Assembly (NCBI RefSeq): GCF_006210265.1
Contig: NZ_VCNC01000001.1
Location: 134,843 to 198,842 of the forward strand
DNA: 64,000 nucleotides
Direction of reading: 5' to 3'
DNA from: Desulfovibrio sp. UCD-KL4C
Lineage (GTDB): Bacteria; Desulfobacterota; Desulfovibrionia; Desulfovibrionales; Desulfovibrionaceae
How positions within the stretch are numbered: position 1 is the stretch's first letter; the number at the start of each line of letters is the position of its first letter. A model generated the notes under the pieces. The model saw only the letters and a program-made list of their open reading frames with translations. It was not told where the DNA came from and ran no database searches. Both the position numbers and the translations under genes were made by a program. Below, piece by piece: positions 23,717 to 31,988 of the stretch.

Positions 23717-25459
23717 TTATCTGCGAAGTTTGTTGCGGAGGGCGAAGGCGAATAGGGCTGCTTGGATGGTTATAAGTAAATGAAAAACACCTTTCCAGAA
23801 GTAATTCCAGTCAGTAATACGAGCTCCTTCAATCTGAGAGTTAATGAAAGGCAAATACCATAACCATCGCGAAACTAGTGTAATATGATTGGACTCCCAA
23901 GAAAAATATTTGCTTTGATAAGATGGTCCCCATAAATATGAAATACCAATTGGAAGAACTACTGCTACAAGTAGGACCAATAAAGCTCTAAAAGGCTTTT
24001 CACCGAATCCACTTAAAAAATAGTATAAGAATAAATAAATGGTTTTTATAACATTTGAAAAAGATTTAAATATGTTGATAAAACTATTTTTAAGGGCGAA
24101 TTTTTTTTCTTTGTAGTGCCAGTCTGAAGCTTGTTCTTGGTCTAAATTGGTGAGAGCGCTTTTTTTTAACCTTCTGAAAATTTCTTCTAATTCACTAAAT
24201 GTCGATTTTACCTTTTCATCTTCATCGCATATTAATTTATTACCCCAAAAATCGTAATCCCAATCACATTGAATAAATTGAAATGATTCAATATTCACAT
24301 TTCTTAATGGTAGCGCTTTTAGACTGGCATTTTGTATAATTATTTTGTTGTTTGAAATAGTGTCATTAAAACAAACTTTTTTAATAAAAGTAGCATCTCT
24401 AAATATAGCTGAAGATTTAAAATAATTCCTTTCAATAAAACAATCATCTTCAAATATTGTATTGTTAAATATCGCTTGTAACTCGAAATAATTTTCCAAA
24501 CATGAAAATGTAGATTTAGATATTAATTGTGAAAAATCAGTGTAATTTTCAAAAATATTATTATGTATATCTATCTTATATATTTCAGAATTTCTTATTC
24601 TTACATGTGAGTTAAATTTACATTTACTAATTTTCAAATAAGATTTTACAGAATTTTTATTAGTTATAATATACACATTTTCTTTAAATAAACAGTTCTC
24701 AAATACAAATTGATCACTAAATGAACAACTACAAGAAAATGAACGATTGAATTCAGTATGTCTGAAAACTAGAAGAGCATTAAAATTCTTCTTGCTACAT
24801 TGTCCTTCTAAGATATTAAATTCTTTTAAAAAGGTAGCTCCAGAAAAAATTATTCCCATGGAAAAAGAACAACCACTAATAAATACATTCTCATTAAAAG
24901 TAGCTTCGGAAAAATCAATTAATAATTGGGAATTTTCAGAATTTATTTTTTTTACACAATCTATGGTTGTTGTATGATTAAATAATAGTAGTTGATTAAA
25001 AATAGATCCATTAAAACTTGTATAAGCATTAATTATACAGTCTTCAAAAATTAAATAATTTTTGAATTCAAGATTGCTAAATAATATTTGTGAATTAAAT
25101 TCACAGTTTTCGAATTTTAAAGGAGGAATAAAAAACAAATCGTTTTTATTAAAATTTATTCCTCCTGAGTATACTAGAGATAACGTTTGATCTTGTTGGT
25201 TATTTAAAGAGTCAACATATTTTATATATGCATCTTTAAAAAGATCTATAGAAAAATCAAAATTGAAAATACAGTTACTAAACAAACATTCTTTTGTAGC
25301 TTGTTTTAATAACGCAACAGTATCAATGTCCTTGTAGTATTCTGGATGCTTAAGTATTCCATCACGTAAATCTAATTTACTATATACATTTTGAAGAGTT
25401 TCAATGACTTCATCCCACGTTTTTATATTACGTTTAATATCTCTGAATTCTTCGTTCAT
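23717..25459 (-). CDS. Membrane-anchored pentapeptide-repeat protein 3
   Basis: This 580-aa paralogue lacks the N-terminal Cys/His module and opens 'MNEEFRDIKRNIKTWDEVIETLQ'. The middle (about 60-400) shows spaced 'F...F' units such as 'FENCEFNSQILFSNLEFKNY' that fit degenerate pentapeptide repeats with insertions. The C-terminus is the shared module: 'LEEIFRRLKKS...ASDWHYKEKK', membrane segment around 475-500, 'RWLWYLPF', second membrane segment and 'FAFALRNKLRR'. It is the most AT-rich gene of the trio and lies nearest the early operon, so it would be transcribed first. The function is unknown. Confidence 0.85.
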   Translation of the reverse strand: MNEEFRDIKRNIKTWDEVIETLQNVYSKLDLRDGILKHPEYYKDIDTVALLKQATKECLFSNCIFNFDFSIDLFKDAYIKYVDSLNNQQDQTLSLVYSGGINFNKNDLFFIPPLKFENCEFNSQILFSNLEFKNYLIFEDCIINAYTSFNGSIFNQLLLFNHTTTIDCVKKINSENSQLLIDFSEATFNENVFISGCSFSMGIIFSGATFLKEFNILEGQCSKKNFNALLVFRHTEFNRSFSCSCSFSDQFVFENCLFKENVYIITNKNSVKSYLKISKCKFNSHVRIRNSEIYKIDIHNNIFENYTDFSQLISKSTFSCLENYFELQAIFNNTIFEDDCFIERNYFKSSAIFRDATFIKKVCFNDTISNNKIIIQNASLKALPLRNVNIESFQFIQCDWDYDFWGNKLICDEDEKVKSTFSELEEIFRRLKKSALTNLDQEQASDWHYKEKKFALKNSFINIFKSFSNVIKTIYLFLYYFLSGFGEKPFRALLVLLVAVVLPIGISYLWGPSYQSKYFSWESNHITLVSRWLWYLPFINSQIEGARITDWNYFWKGVFHLLITIQAALFAFALRNKLRR

Positions 25460-25555
25460 ATTTATATTTCCACCGAATTATTTATTGGTATGATTAAACT
25501 TGTGCAGTTATAAACCCTAAACAAGCAATTAATCCAGTGATGCAGAGTAACTTTT

Positions 25556-25987
25556 TTACCCTATCTCAACCTTTTCCATCTGCTCCCTAACACTCTCCGC
25601 AGTAACCCGAAACGGCAATTCAATGTGCCTGTTCAGTTTACCTTCTTCCGCCATCTTATATACAGTTCTAGGCTTAACATTCAGACAAAAAGCCGCCTCA
25701 TCAGCTCTTAACAGGTGCTTGCGACTCACCATTTCATAAGGCGATAAATCATACTTCTTTTCTGATTTTACGGTGGGTAATACAATCTGAAACCCCTCAA
25801 TACTTTTAGGCGTGCAACGCTCATTGCAACCCAAACAATGCAGAATAGGCCAGTTGCAAACCCAGTAAGCACGAGCAGGATTGGAGCACCCGAGGCGTTT
25901 ATAAACATCTTGCTCAATAACTCCGTTGTACTGCTCAAATCCATCAGCCAGCATTTTTCTAAGTGTGCGGCAAAGCGTGCTGTTCAT
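25556..25987 (-). CDS. Phage regulatory protein with a MerR/excisionase-like helix-turn-helix
   Basis: This 143-aa protein has a Cys-rich N-terminal half ('CNWPILHCLGCNERC', possible metal site) and a C-terminal DNA-binding domain, 'LLRADEAAFCLNVKPRTVYKMAEEGKLNRHIELPFRVTAESV', typical of HTH_17 excisionase-like folds. It is the last gene of the early operon, followed only by the cargo and late genes. In Mu the middle and late activators Mor and C occupy this zone, so it may be the late-gene switch; that is inference from position. It overlaps the next gene upstream by four bases. Confidence 0.6.
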   Translation of the reverse strand: MNSTLCRTLRKMLADGFEQYNGVIEQDVYKRLGCSNPARAYWVCNWPILHCLGCNERCTPKSIEGFQIVLPTVKSEKKYDLSPYEMVSRKHLLRADEAAFCLNVKPRTVYKMAEEGKLNRHIELPFRVTAESVREQMEKVEIG

Positions 25988-26397
25988 AATTTATCCTCTT
26001 GTGTATCGCAAAGATAAAACTTTGAAAAACCGTATCCTCGAACCCATACGCGCCATCTTTTATCAGGCCCTAAAATTGGATCACTGCCGATCATGCCCCT
26101 TGTCCAACCGTTTGGCCCTTTGACAGATATATGCTGTCGTGCGCGAAAAGCCGGTTTTGGTTCAGGCTTGGCCGTTTCCAGATTAAGATGGTTTACCATT
26201 AGTTCACCTATTTGCTCAGGGCTCAGAAAGCTGTATTTCTCGCCGTCCTCGCAATGCCAGAGCCTATCTATACGGACTCTGTAGAATCCTTTTTTGCCTC
26301 CGGCTGTTTGCCATTGTTCAGAAGGAAAAATTTCGATCTTTGGCCCTGTATCCTGCTCTGTGTGGCATAAAATATGTGCTATTTTTTTCTGTTCCAT
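25984..26397 (-). CDS. Phage protein of unknown function, early operon
   Basis: The start is placed at 26397 (MEQKKIAHILCHTEQ), 8 bases after the stop of the preceding gene; an in-frame TTG lies 12 bases earlier. The 137-aa product contains 'GFYRVRIDRLWHCEDGEKYSFLSPEQIGELMVNHL' and 'WRVWVRGYGFSKFYLCD'. The second half looks beta-rich. I do not recognise the family. Its place between gp16-like genes and the terminal regulator suggests a role in phage regulation or host takeover. Confidence 0.55.
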   Translation of the reverse strand: MEQKKIAHILCHTEQDTGPKIEIFPSEQWQTAGGKKGFYRVRIDRLWHCEDGEKYSFLSPEQIGELMVNHLNLETAKPEPKPAFRARQHISVKGPNGWTRGMIGSDPILGPDKRWRVWVRGYGFSKFYLCDTQEDKL

Positions 26398-26405
26398 GTG
26401 GACAC

Positions 26406-26720
26406 TCAACTTGAGAAAATTTGTAATACGGCCGAGGCTTGAGCCTTAAACATCTTGTCACATTTATTACAGGGCACGGTTACTGCGCATCGTCTACAGG
26501 CTTCGGTCTTAATTGCCTGAAATACATCTCCGCTTTTGTCCTGATCAGCTAGGGCCTGTTTGATGCGTTTAATCTGTCCGGCCATGTTGCCGGGGTAATT
26601 CCCGTTCAGGACCATGTAGACAGTGGAGCGGTTAAGCTGTGGACTTCTGCGGCAGAAGTGATGAACCGTGCCGTATTTATCAACTATGGCCTGTCTCAGC
26701 CCGTCTAGCTCCTGCCCCAT
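26406..26720 (-). CDS. Small early phage protein with helix-turn-helix-like start and Cys cluster
   Basis: This 104-aa protein opens with a helical region 'LRQAIVDKYGTVHHFCRRSPQLNRSTVYMVLNGNYPG' that resembles an XRE-type DNA-binding domain. The C-terminal half has four cysteines in 'CRRCAVTVPCNKCDKMF', a likely zinc-binding knuckle. It starts 2 bases after the gp16-like gene. The role is unknown; DNA binding is inferred from these two elements. Confidence 0.6.
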   Translation of the reverse strand: MGQELDGLRQAIVDKYGTVHHFCRRSPQLNRSTVYMVLNGNYPGNMAGQIKRIKQALADQDKSGDVFQAIKTEACRRCAVTVPCNKCDKMFKAQASAVLQIFSS

Positions 26721-26722
26721 GT

Positions 26723-27202
26723 TTAAGACTGCGGAGTCGGATCAATGCCGCGCTTCTGGCAGCGGGTAACCATGTCGTTAATGAGCACCTGCATATGGCC
26801 TTGCTTTTTGATCCACTGGAGCCGTTCGACCCCGAACTGAGTTTTGCAACGAGTATCAAGGCCGGACAGTTTCCAGCCGAGCATTTTAGCCAGAGCCAGC
26901 GCATACCGCTTTTGTGGCCCTAGCGGATCACGAACATCCAGCTTGATAAACTCACCCTGATAACCTTTGCCCTTTTGCTGTGTCGGCGTGGGCTTGGCCG
27001 TCTTGGAGGGTGTAGGCTTCCAACCGTATTTTTCGATATAGAGATTGAGCAGGTCTGCAAGCTGGGCAATGTTCAATAGCTTAGAGCTGTTCACACCGTA
27101 CCGGACGGCAAGTAAAGTTCGGTAAGCATCATCGTCTATACCAATCTGCTTGCGAGCTATTGCCGCTTTCTGAATAAGTTGTTTTTTGCGGTCGTATGTC
27201 AT
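26723..27202 (-). CDS. Mu gp16-like protein (DUF1018)
   Basis: This 159-aa protein matches DUF1018: 'KKQLIQKAAIARKQIGIDDDAYRTLLAVRYGVNSSKLLNIAQLADLL' (family 'L..ihia...Lgl.dd.Yr..L....g..Ss..Lt..e...l') and the C-terminal 'LALAKMLGWKLSGLDTRCKTQFGVERLQWIKKQGHMQVLINDM'. It is found in the early to middle region of Mu-like phages and its function is not known. A Pro/Thr/Lys-rich linker at about 60-78 separates the two parts. Confidence 0.88.
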   Translation of the reverse strand: MTYDRKKQLIQKAAIARKQIGIDDDAYRTLLAVRYGVNSSKLLNIAQLADLLNLYIEKYGWKPTPSKTAKPTPTQQKGKGYQGEFIKLDVRDPLGPQKRYALALAKMLGWKLSGLDTRCKTQFGVERLQWIKKQGHMQVLINDMVTRCQKRGIDPTPQS

Positions 27203-27256
27203 TTTGTAATTCCTATTTGGCTGCTCATCAGGCCGAAGCCGCCACGCTCCGGCGAC

Positions 27257-27272
27257 AGCCCCGCGGGGCTGT
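27257..27272 (-). terminator. GC-rich palindrome between early genes
   Basis: CAGCCCCGCGGGGCTG is a perfect 16-base palindrome lying 6 bases past the stop of the 48-aa gene and upstream of the gp16-like gene. As RNA it could fold to a short stem, but it has almost no loop and no T-run, so it may act as a pause or protein site rather than a terminator. Confidence 0.4.
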
Positions 27273-27277
27273 TTCGC

Positions 27278-27424
27278 TTAGTCTTTATCTCTTTTAACGA
27301 GCTGTACGCCCGTATCAGCTTCAAGAGCCTTAAGAGTCTCGCTGACAATTGTTTCTACTTCAGTTTTACGGGTACGGTATAGCCGCTTTGTATAAACCCG
27401 TTCAATTAATTCTTTTTGAGTCAT
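27278..27424 (-). CDS. Short 48-aa protein resembling the N-terminus of HU
   Basis: The frame opens with ATG at 27424, preceded by GCGAGG at good spacing, and encodes 48 residues (MTQKELIERVYTKRLYRTRK... to TAA at 27278). The first 35 residues follow the helical opening of HU/IHF proteins ('.tk.eLie.va.......k.e.e..v...l..l'), but the DNA-binding arm is missing. Mu and its relatives carry small HU-like or host-factor mimics in this zone. A palindrome of CAGCCCCG/CGGGGCTG at 27257-27272 follows the stop. Confidence 0.5.
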   Translation of the reverse strand: MTQKELIERVYTKRLYRTRKTEVETIVSETLKALEADTGVQLVKRDKD

Positions 27425-27447
27425 AGTTACCTCGCTTACGCTTTTAG

Positions 27448-27663
27448 CTAGCCCTTGACGCCTTCAGCTTGATCAATCAAACTGAGGGCCTTCTGTGTCC
27501 ATGCGTCTGGCATTGCCGCTTCTTTGACGCCAATCTTAAGCAGCTTTGCCATTCGCTGGACTAACTTATCCTTTTTAAAGATTTGCGCTTCTACTGCGTG
27601 CAGCTTGTCTATAGGAACAAGCCTTATTTTTGTTTGTTTTTCTCCTGTGCTAATTCCACACAT
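27448..27663 (-). CDS. Small early phage protein, unknown
   Basis: This 71-aa protein (MCGISTGEKQTKIRLVPIDKLHAVEAQIFKKD...) is charged and helical, with no recognised motif. It starts 8 bases after the DUF3164 gene and ends 23 bases before the next, in the run of small early genes. It is supported as a gene by compact spacing and coding-like composition only. Confidence 0.5.
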   Translation of the reverse strand: MCGISTGEKQTKIRLVPIDKLHAVEAQIFKKDKLVQRMAKLLKIGVKEAAMPDAWTQKALSLIDQAEGVKG

Positions 27664-27671
27664 ATGCGCCT

Positions 27672-28289
27672 CTAAACCGCCGCTATATCAAGCGGGATAG
27701 CTTGCCATTTACTTTCAATTCCTGTGCGATGGTAGAAGCGGATGTACTTTTTGCTACACAACACGCTTAAGGAATCTTTGACGGCCTTCATGGCCCGTTG
27801 CCAACGGTCATCATTAATCTCAAGCTTGAGTAGAGACATGACTTTATATGTACTTATGTTACCCTCTTTATCGACATCAAAGGCGGCATTAACAATGGTC
27901 TTAACTTCTGTCCTGCCATCCTTTGTCCAGTCGATTAAACACTCGTCAATGAGTGACTTTGCAACCTGCAACCGCTCGTCAAAAGTGACTGATTCGTTTA
28001 CGGCAATTGCAACTTTCTTTTTGCCATCATACGAAGTGATTTGAGCATTACCTTTCTTGCCACCGACTTTTGCGTCATACTTCTCAAAGGCCATTTCCAT
28101 GAGAGCATAAAAGTCTCCCATTGTTTCCGTCTTAAAATCTTTGATTTCCTGCTGTACCTGAAACGCTCGTTCCAAAATGGTATTCACCGTTTCATCTTTC
28201 AATTTGTCGTATTCAGATACATGTTCAATACGCACAAGACGGCCCATACTGTCTTCCATGTATCCTTCTGGTACTGTTATTTCTTCCAT
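27672..28289 (-). CDS. DUF3164 family phage protein
   Basis: The start is set at 28289 (MEEITVPEGYMEDSMGRLV), adjacent to the stop of the previous gene, giving 205 aa; the upstream in-frame start would overlap that gene. It shows the DUF3164 pattern: 'G.......G.lVp...v...d...d..V' at the start, 'VNTILERAFQVQQEIKDFKTETMGDFYALMEMAFEKYDAKVGGKKGNAQITSYDGKKKVAIAV', then 'KSLIDECLIDWTKDG' and 'ALLKLEI..' equivalents at 160-180. The family is common in early regions of Mu-like phages and has no assigned function. Confidence 0.88.
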   Translation of the reverse strand: MEEITVPEGYMEDSMGRLVRIEHVSEYDKLKDETVNTILERAFQVQQEIKDFKTETMGDFYALMEMAFEKYDAKVGGKKGNAQITSYDGKKKVAIAVNESVTFDERLQVAKSLIDECLIDWTKDGRTEVKTIVNAAFDVDKEGNISTYKVMSLLKLEINDDRWQRAMKAVKDSLSVLCSKKYIRFYHRTGIESKWQAIPLDIAAV

Positions 28290-28290
28290 C

Positions 28291-28548
28291 TTAATTATCC
28301 ATCCTTGCGCCAAGTTCTGCCGCAATCTGGGCCGAGTCTAACGGGCGTATAAATAAACTGACGGGAATAAACTGCTCAATCTCTTCCATGTGCAAAGCGC
28401 AACCTTCCAGCTTGTTTATGACAGCTTTCATTTTGGCAAATTCCTCTTCAGCCAGTCCCTGAGAAAGACACCGCAATTCAAAAATACAATGTCTGACTTT
28501 ACCTCCTACGGGACTTGCTGCTGGTTTTGCTTTTTTCCCTTTTCTCAT
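28291..28548 (-). CDS. Small early phage protein, unknown
   Basis: This 85-aa protein starts with a lysine-rich stretch (MRKGKKAKPAASPVGGK) and continues with a helical segment. It is coupled to the winged-helix gene upstream by a 4-base overlap. No family is recognised. Confidence 0.5.
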   Translation of the reverse strand: MRKGKKAKPAASPVGGKVRHCIFELRCLSQGLAEEEFAKMKAVINKLEGCALHMEEIEQFIPVSLFIRPLDSAQIAAELGARMDN

Positions 28549-29156
28549 GCTTCCTCCTGGTTGGTTTCAAACCGATCCAAAATGGTCCGGCAGTTTTTGA
28601 TTATTTTGTTTTGAGTTGCTGGTGCGTATAGATCTTTCAGCAAGAACAGTTTCACTAGCTCTGATACGCACCCGCGTTCCTCTTCATGTGGATCGGTTAA
28701 GAGGCTGGGCGGGTATGGAGTGTTCCGCTGTTCAGATGATTTGAGTGTCGATCTGTAGAGGGCTGAATTTCCGTTACGACCATGCCTTCTGATATATCCG
28801 TCTTCTTCGAGGTAGCGGCAGTATTTCACTACATGTGACAAGCTTGCGCCTGAGATTTGAGCAATTTCAGCCATGGTCCAGCCCGGCTGTGATGACCTGA
28901 TCGCTCGCCACATTTGATTTGTAAGTTTGCCATCTCGTTTTGGTGCTTTTTCGGGGTGGTACTTATATTTACCCCTTGCAACTCTGGAGAATTCACCCGT
29001 TTCTACAAGCTGGTTAGCTTGGCGGCGTACACGGGCTTTTTCCTTATCTGATTCAGCTCCTAGAGCTTTGTATAAGAGGTGATTGTAAAAGATATCTCCA
29101 TCTTTACCCAACACCTGAGCGGCAGAGCGTAGCAGTGAAATTTTCGTCTTTTCCAT
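28545..29156 (-). CDS. Phage winged-helix regulatory protein, early operon
   Basis: The start is at 29156 (MEKTKISLLRSAAQVLG), where ATG overlaps the MuB-like stop as TAATG; this gives 203 aa. Two helix-turn-helix-like regions are visible: 'DKEKARVRRQANQLVETGEFSRVARGKYKYHP' and 'WTMAEIAQISGASLSHVVKYCRYLEEDGYIRRHGRNGNSALY', the second a classic winged helix. It would bind DNA. The position after the transposition genes is usual for host-interacting regulators in transposable phages, but the exact role is unknown. Confidence 0.65.
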   Translation of the reverse strand: MEKTKISLLRSAAQVLGKDGDIFYNHLLYKALGAESDKEKARVRRQANQLVETGEFSRVARGKYKYHPEKAPKRDGKLTNQMWRAIRSSQPGWTMAEIAQISGASLSHVVKYCRYLEEDGYIRRHGRNGNSALYRSTLKSSEQRNTPYPPSLLTDPHEEERGCVSELVKLFLLKDLYAPATQNKIIKNCRTILDRFETNQEEA

Positions 29157-29857
29157 TACTTGTGTCCCCATTTGCGCTGCTTAAGGACATCACCGACCAT
29201 TGCTGATGTGACTGTTTGTGTTTCTCGGGCTGTTGCAACTTGTTCAAGAGCTTGGATGATGTTGCGGACAAGCCGAAAGTCACCATCTGCTTTCTGTACG
29301 ATCTGGCGGCAAGCTACAGCGTCAATATCCAGATCTGCGGCATCAAGACCGAATAGGGCAACGTCTTCATCAACTACAGGGCCGAATTCAACTTGCTGGG
29401 TGACTCGTGACCAAATGCGGCGGCGTTCACCCAGTAAGCCAAGAATCTCTTCCTCACCGACAATTACAATCGGTGCGCCTGTTTCATCGTGAATGTCTCG
29501 GAGATCTTCAATGCGACCGATATTAAGACGGTCAGCTTCATCTATGAAAATAGTCTGAGGTTCACGGTCTATGGTTTCCATAACTTTTCTTTTGCAAGAA
29601 TTGGCAGAGCGGGGACGCAGGCCGCAAACTTCAAAGCATAGTGCTTGCAGAAATGCGGTTTGTGTCCACCCCTCCCATGCGCGGAGATAAATACCACCAT
29701 GAAGGGCATGATAGTTCTGCGTTGCCATGGTTTTTCCACGTCCTGCACGGCCAGAAGCTACGACCAGACCTGGTTGACCTTTTTCAGTATCTTCAACCGT
29801 GCGTATTGCAGAGCGGAAGGTTGATACATTGGATGTTTCAATAAATACATTTTTCAT
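29156..29857 (-). CDS. MuB-like transposition target-selection ATPase
   Basis: This 233-aa AAA-type ATPase has Walker A 'GRAGRGKT' (about 36-43), Walker B 'TIFIDEAD' (about 102-109) and a sensor-like 'APIVIVGEEEI'. In Mu, B binds target DNA as an ATP-dependent filament and stimulates MuA. Its partner is the transposase gene directly upstream, only 9 bases away. The protein is shorter than Mu B (312 aa) because it lacks the N-terminal helix-turn-helix region, as do many relatives. The C-terminal helices (DFRLVRNIIQALEQVA) match the family. Confidence 0.92.
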   Translation of the reverse strand: MKNVFIETSNVSTFRSAIRTVEDTEKGQPGLVVASGRAGRGKTMATQNYHALHGGIYLRAWEGWTQTAFLQALCFEVCGLRPRSANSCKRKVMETIDREPQTIFIDEADRLNIGRIEDLRDIHDETGAPIVIVGEEEILGLLGERRRIWSRVTQQVEFGPVVDEDVALFGLDAADLDIDAVACRQIVQKADGDFRLVRNIIQALEQVATARETQTVTSAMVGDVLKQRKWGHK

Positions 29858-29866
29858 GAAATCCCC

Positions 29867-31972
29867 TTAATTTACTGCCTGACGGCGTTCGTACAGTTTT
29901 TTCAACTGAGCAAAACGGCCCGTGTGTAATTCTTGAAATTCGTCTGTAGCTTCGAAAGTTTCCATCCACTCGGCATCAGGATCACGAAGCACAACCCCGT
30001 CACGGAATGCAATTGCATGAAGGTATTCGTACTTCTCTAGTTCACTTAAAATATCTGATTTCTCAGCCGGAGGCGTATAGGCCGGAGCGTTCTTTTGGGC
30101 TTCAAGAGCCTTGGCTTTTACGGCTTCAATGGAAGTAACTTTGGCTTGTGTAAGCGGCTTAATCTCGGTGCCAGTGTTGGAAGTTTCTTTTTTAACTTCC
30201 AGCTCTTTCATGCGCTGCGCCTGATCATGCATTGCGGATTCAAGCACACCTTTTGTGATGCTGGATGCATCTTTTTCTTGTTGTTTCCTATAGGTGACTT
30301 GTCTCTTAAATTCGTTCTGGTGGGATTCTTCACCTAAAAGATTAGCGGCTGGATGAATTTTTGCTGTTTTAGATGCGGTGCAAAGATATTCACCGTCACG
30401 ATAGACATAGATACGGCTAAGATCGTGCATGTCGTATCTGACTTGAACCTCGTGAGTGCGGCTGTAGAGTTCCGGTGCGTAGTAACGTTCTCCAAAAAGC
30501 CGAATACCTTCACGTGTGATTTTACGGACTTTTTTAACCATCATCAGGTGACGCAATTCCCGTTCATCAATACCGGGGCCACGCCCTGCAAGCATCAGTT
30601 CGGCTGGGCATTTGCCCTTAAGGTGTCCACGCTGTGGGCGGTTGATATATTCATCAATCCAGCGCGCAACGGCTACGTGTGTTTCTTCCATTGTCAGGGG
30701 ACGTCCGCCTACGGCTTCATATGCTTTACGGTGCATGGCTTCGCCGCGATTCAGGCGCGGGGGTTTGGAATCAATGCAGTTACCAACGTATGAAGGAACC
30801 CACTGCTCAAGATCGTGAAGAGTCCCGAAGAACCGTTCAATGGTCTTACTCTGGCCGTGATATGGCCATGCGAAAATTGTGTTGATTCCTAGTTCTTTAA
30901 ATAGGCCTCCGACTCCGGTTTGACGGAAATCAACGCCGTTGAAGTATTGGCTCCTGAATGCGCGGCCATTGTCGAGGTATGCGATTTTGGGGAACTTGCC
31001 GAGAGTTAAACAGGCACGGCGGAAAGAGGCGGCAATTGATTGTGTGTCTTCTGTGGGCATAATCTCCCAGCCTAACGGGCAATTGCTGGCCATGTCATAC
31101 CACATGACCAGTTCCATACGCTGGCCTTTGCCAGTCCACGGATTCAGAGTTTCAAAGTTCAGAACGTGGCCGTCAGCTATCATAATGTCGCCGACTTCAA
31201 TTAAACTGTAATCGCGTTCAATGAAAAATGCGGCCTTGTCGTTCCATGCTTTCTTGCCTTCTCTGGTGTACACCCAGTCACCGAAATTTGTTTCTTTCCA
31301 TGACTCCAGCTTGCGGCGCATTGTTTTGTCGCAAGGAAGGTCTGTCACGCCTGAGGCTTGCATAATGGCTTTTGCTGTACGCATCGCGCTTGATATGGTG
31401 GGGTTGTTAGGAGAAAGAACAACTCTCAGTAAAATGTCCATGTGCTTATCGCTCATGACAGATCGCTGGCTGTTATGTTCTCCGCGCTGATCTGCCAGCA
31501 CGACGACTGTTTTATTATTACGGAGCTGAACCTTCCAACGTTCAATCGTCTGCCAAGAAATTTTTGATCCTAAAGTCTTTAATAGTCGGGGCCATGCACC
31601 ACCCTTATATGCAAGTATAAAATCAGTTCTGGCTTCGGCTTTTGATCCACGTTTGGCCTGGGATAACCAATCTGTATACAGCTGGAGAAGATCTGCCTTG
31701 GCTAGAGCTTTGGTGCGTTTGTTGTCATTTAGATCAGCAAGGGTTGGCCCCGTGGTGGGGATTGAAGAAACATTACTGGTGTTAGTAGCTTCGTGCCGCA
31801 GAATTGCGGTTTTAACTGAATCAGGGAGGCTATCAAAAGCATACTCTTTACCACCGCCTTTGGCAGAGCGGGCACGAGAGGGCCAACCCTCGCGCTTGGC
31901 TCGCTTAAGCACAGCTCGCGGAGTTATCTCTTGGCTTTGTGCTATTTCGGTAATAGAGTAGAATTTGTTCAT
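29867..31972 (-). CDS. MuA-like DDE transposase
   Basis: This 701-aa enzyme joins phage ends to target DNA. The N-terminus has a helix-turn-helix ('SITEIAQSQEITPRAVLKRAKREGW', 'AYKGGAWPRLLKTLG', 'ISWQTIERWK'), as in the end-binding domains of Mu A. The catalytic triad is visible: D267 in 'IMIADGHVLNFE', D334 in 'AYLDNGRAF' and E379 in 'KTIERFFGT'; the first two spacings almost equal Mu A (D269, D336). The beta-barrel domain follows ('ELYSRTHEVQVRYDMHDLSRIYVYRDGEYLC'). It leads the transposition pair. Confidence 0.96.
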   Translation of the reverse strand: MNKFYSITEIAQSQEITPRAVLKRAKREGWPSRARSAKGGGKEYAFDSLPDSVKTAILRHEATNTSNVSSIPTTGPTLADLNDNKRTKALAKADLLQLYTDWLSQAKRGSKAEARTDFILAYKGGAWPRLLKTLGSKISWQTIERWKVQLRNNKTVVVLADQRGEHNSQRSVMSDKHMDILLRVVLSPNNPTISSAMRTAKAIMQASGVTDLPCDKTMRRKLESWKETNFGDWVYTREGKKAWNDKAAFFIERDYSLIEVGDIMIADGHVLNFETLNPWTGKGQRMELVMWYDMASNCPLGWEIMPTEDTQSIAASFRRACLTLGKFPKIAYLDNGRAFRSQYFNGVDFRQTGVGGLFKELGINTIFAWPYHGQSKTIERFFGTLHDLEQWVPSYVGNCIDSKPPRLNRGEAMHRKAYEAVGGRPLTMEETHVAVARWIDEYINRPQRGHLKGKCPAELMLAGRGPGIDERELRHLMMVKKVRKITREGIRLFGERYYAPELYSRTHEVQVRYDMHDLSRIYVYRDGEYLCTASKTAKIHPAANLLGEESHQNEFKRQVTYRKQQEKDASSITKGVLESAMHDQAQRMKELEVKKETSNTGTEIKPLTQAKVTSIEAVKAKALEAQKNAPAYTPPAEKSDILSELEKYEYLHAIAFRDGVVLRDPDAEWMETFEATDEFQELHTGRFAQLKKLYERRQAVN

Positions 31973-31988
31973 AATGACTTCTTGCTAG

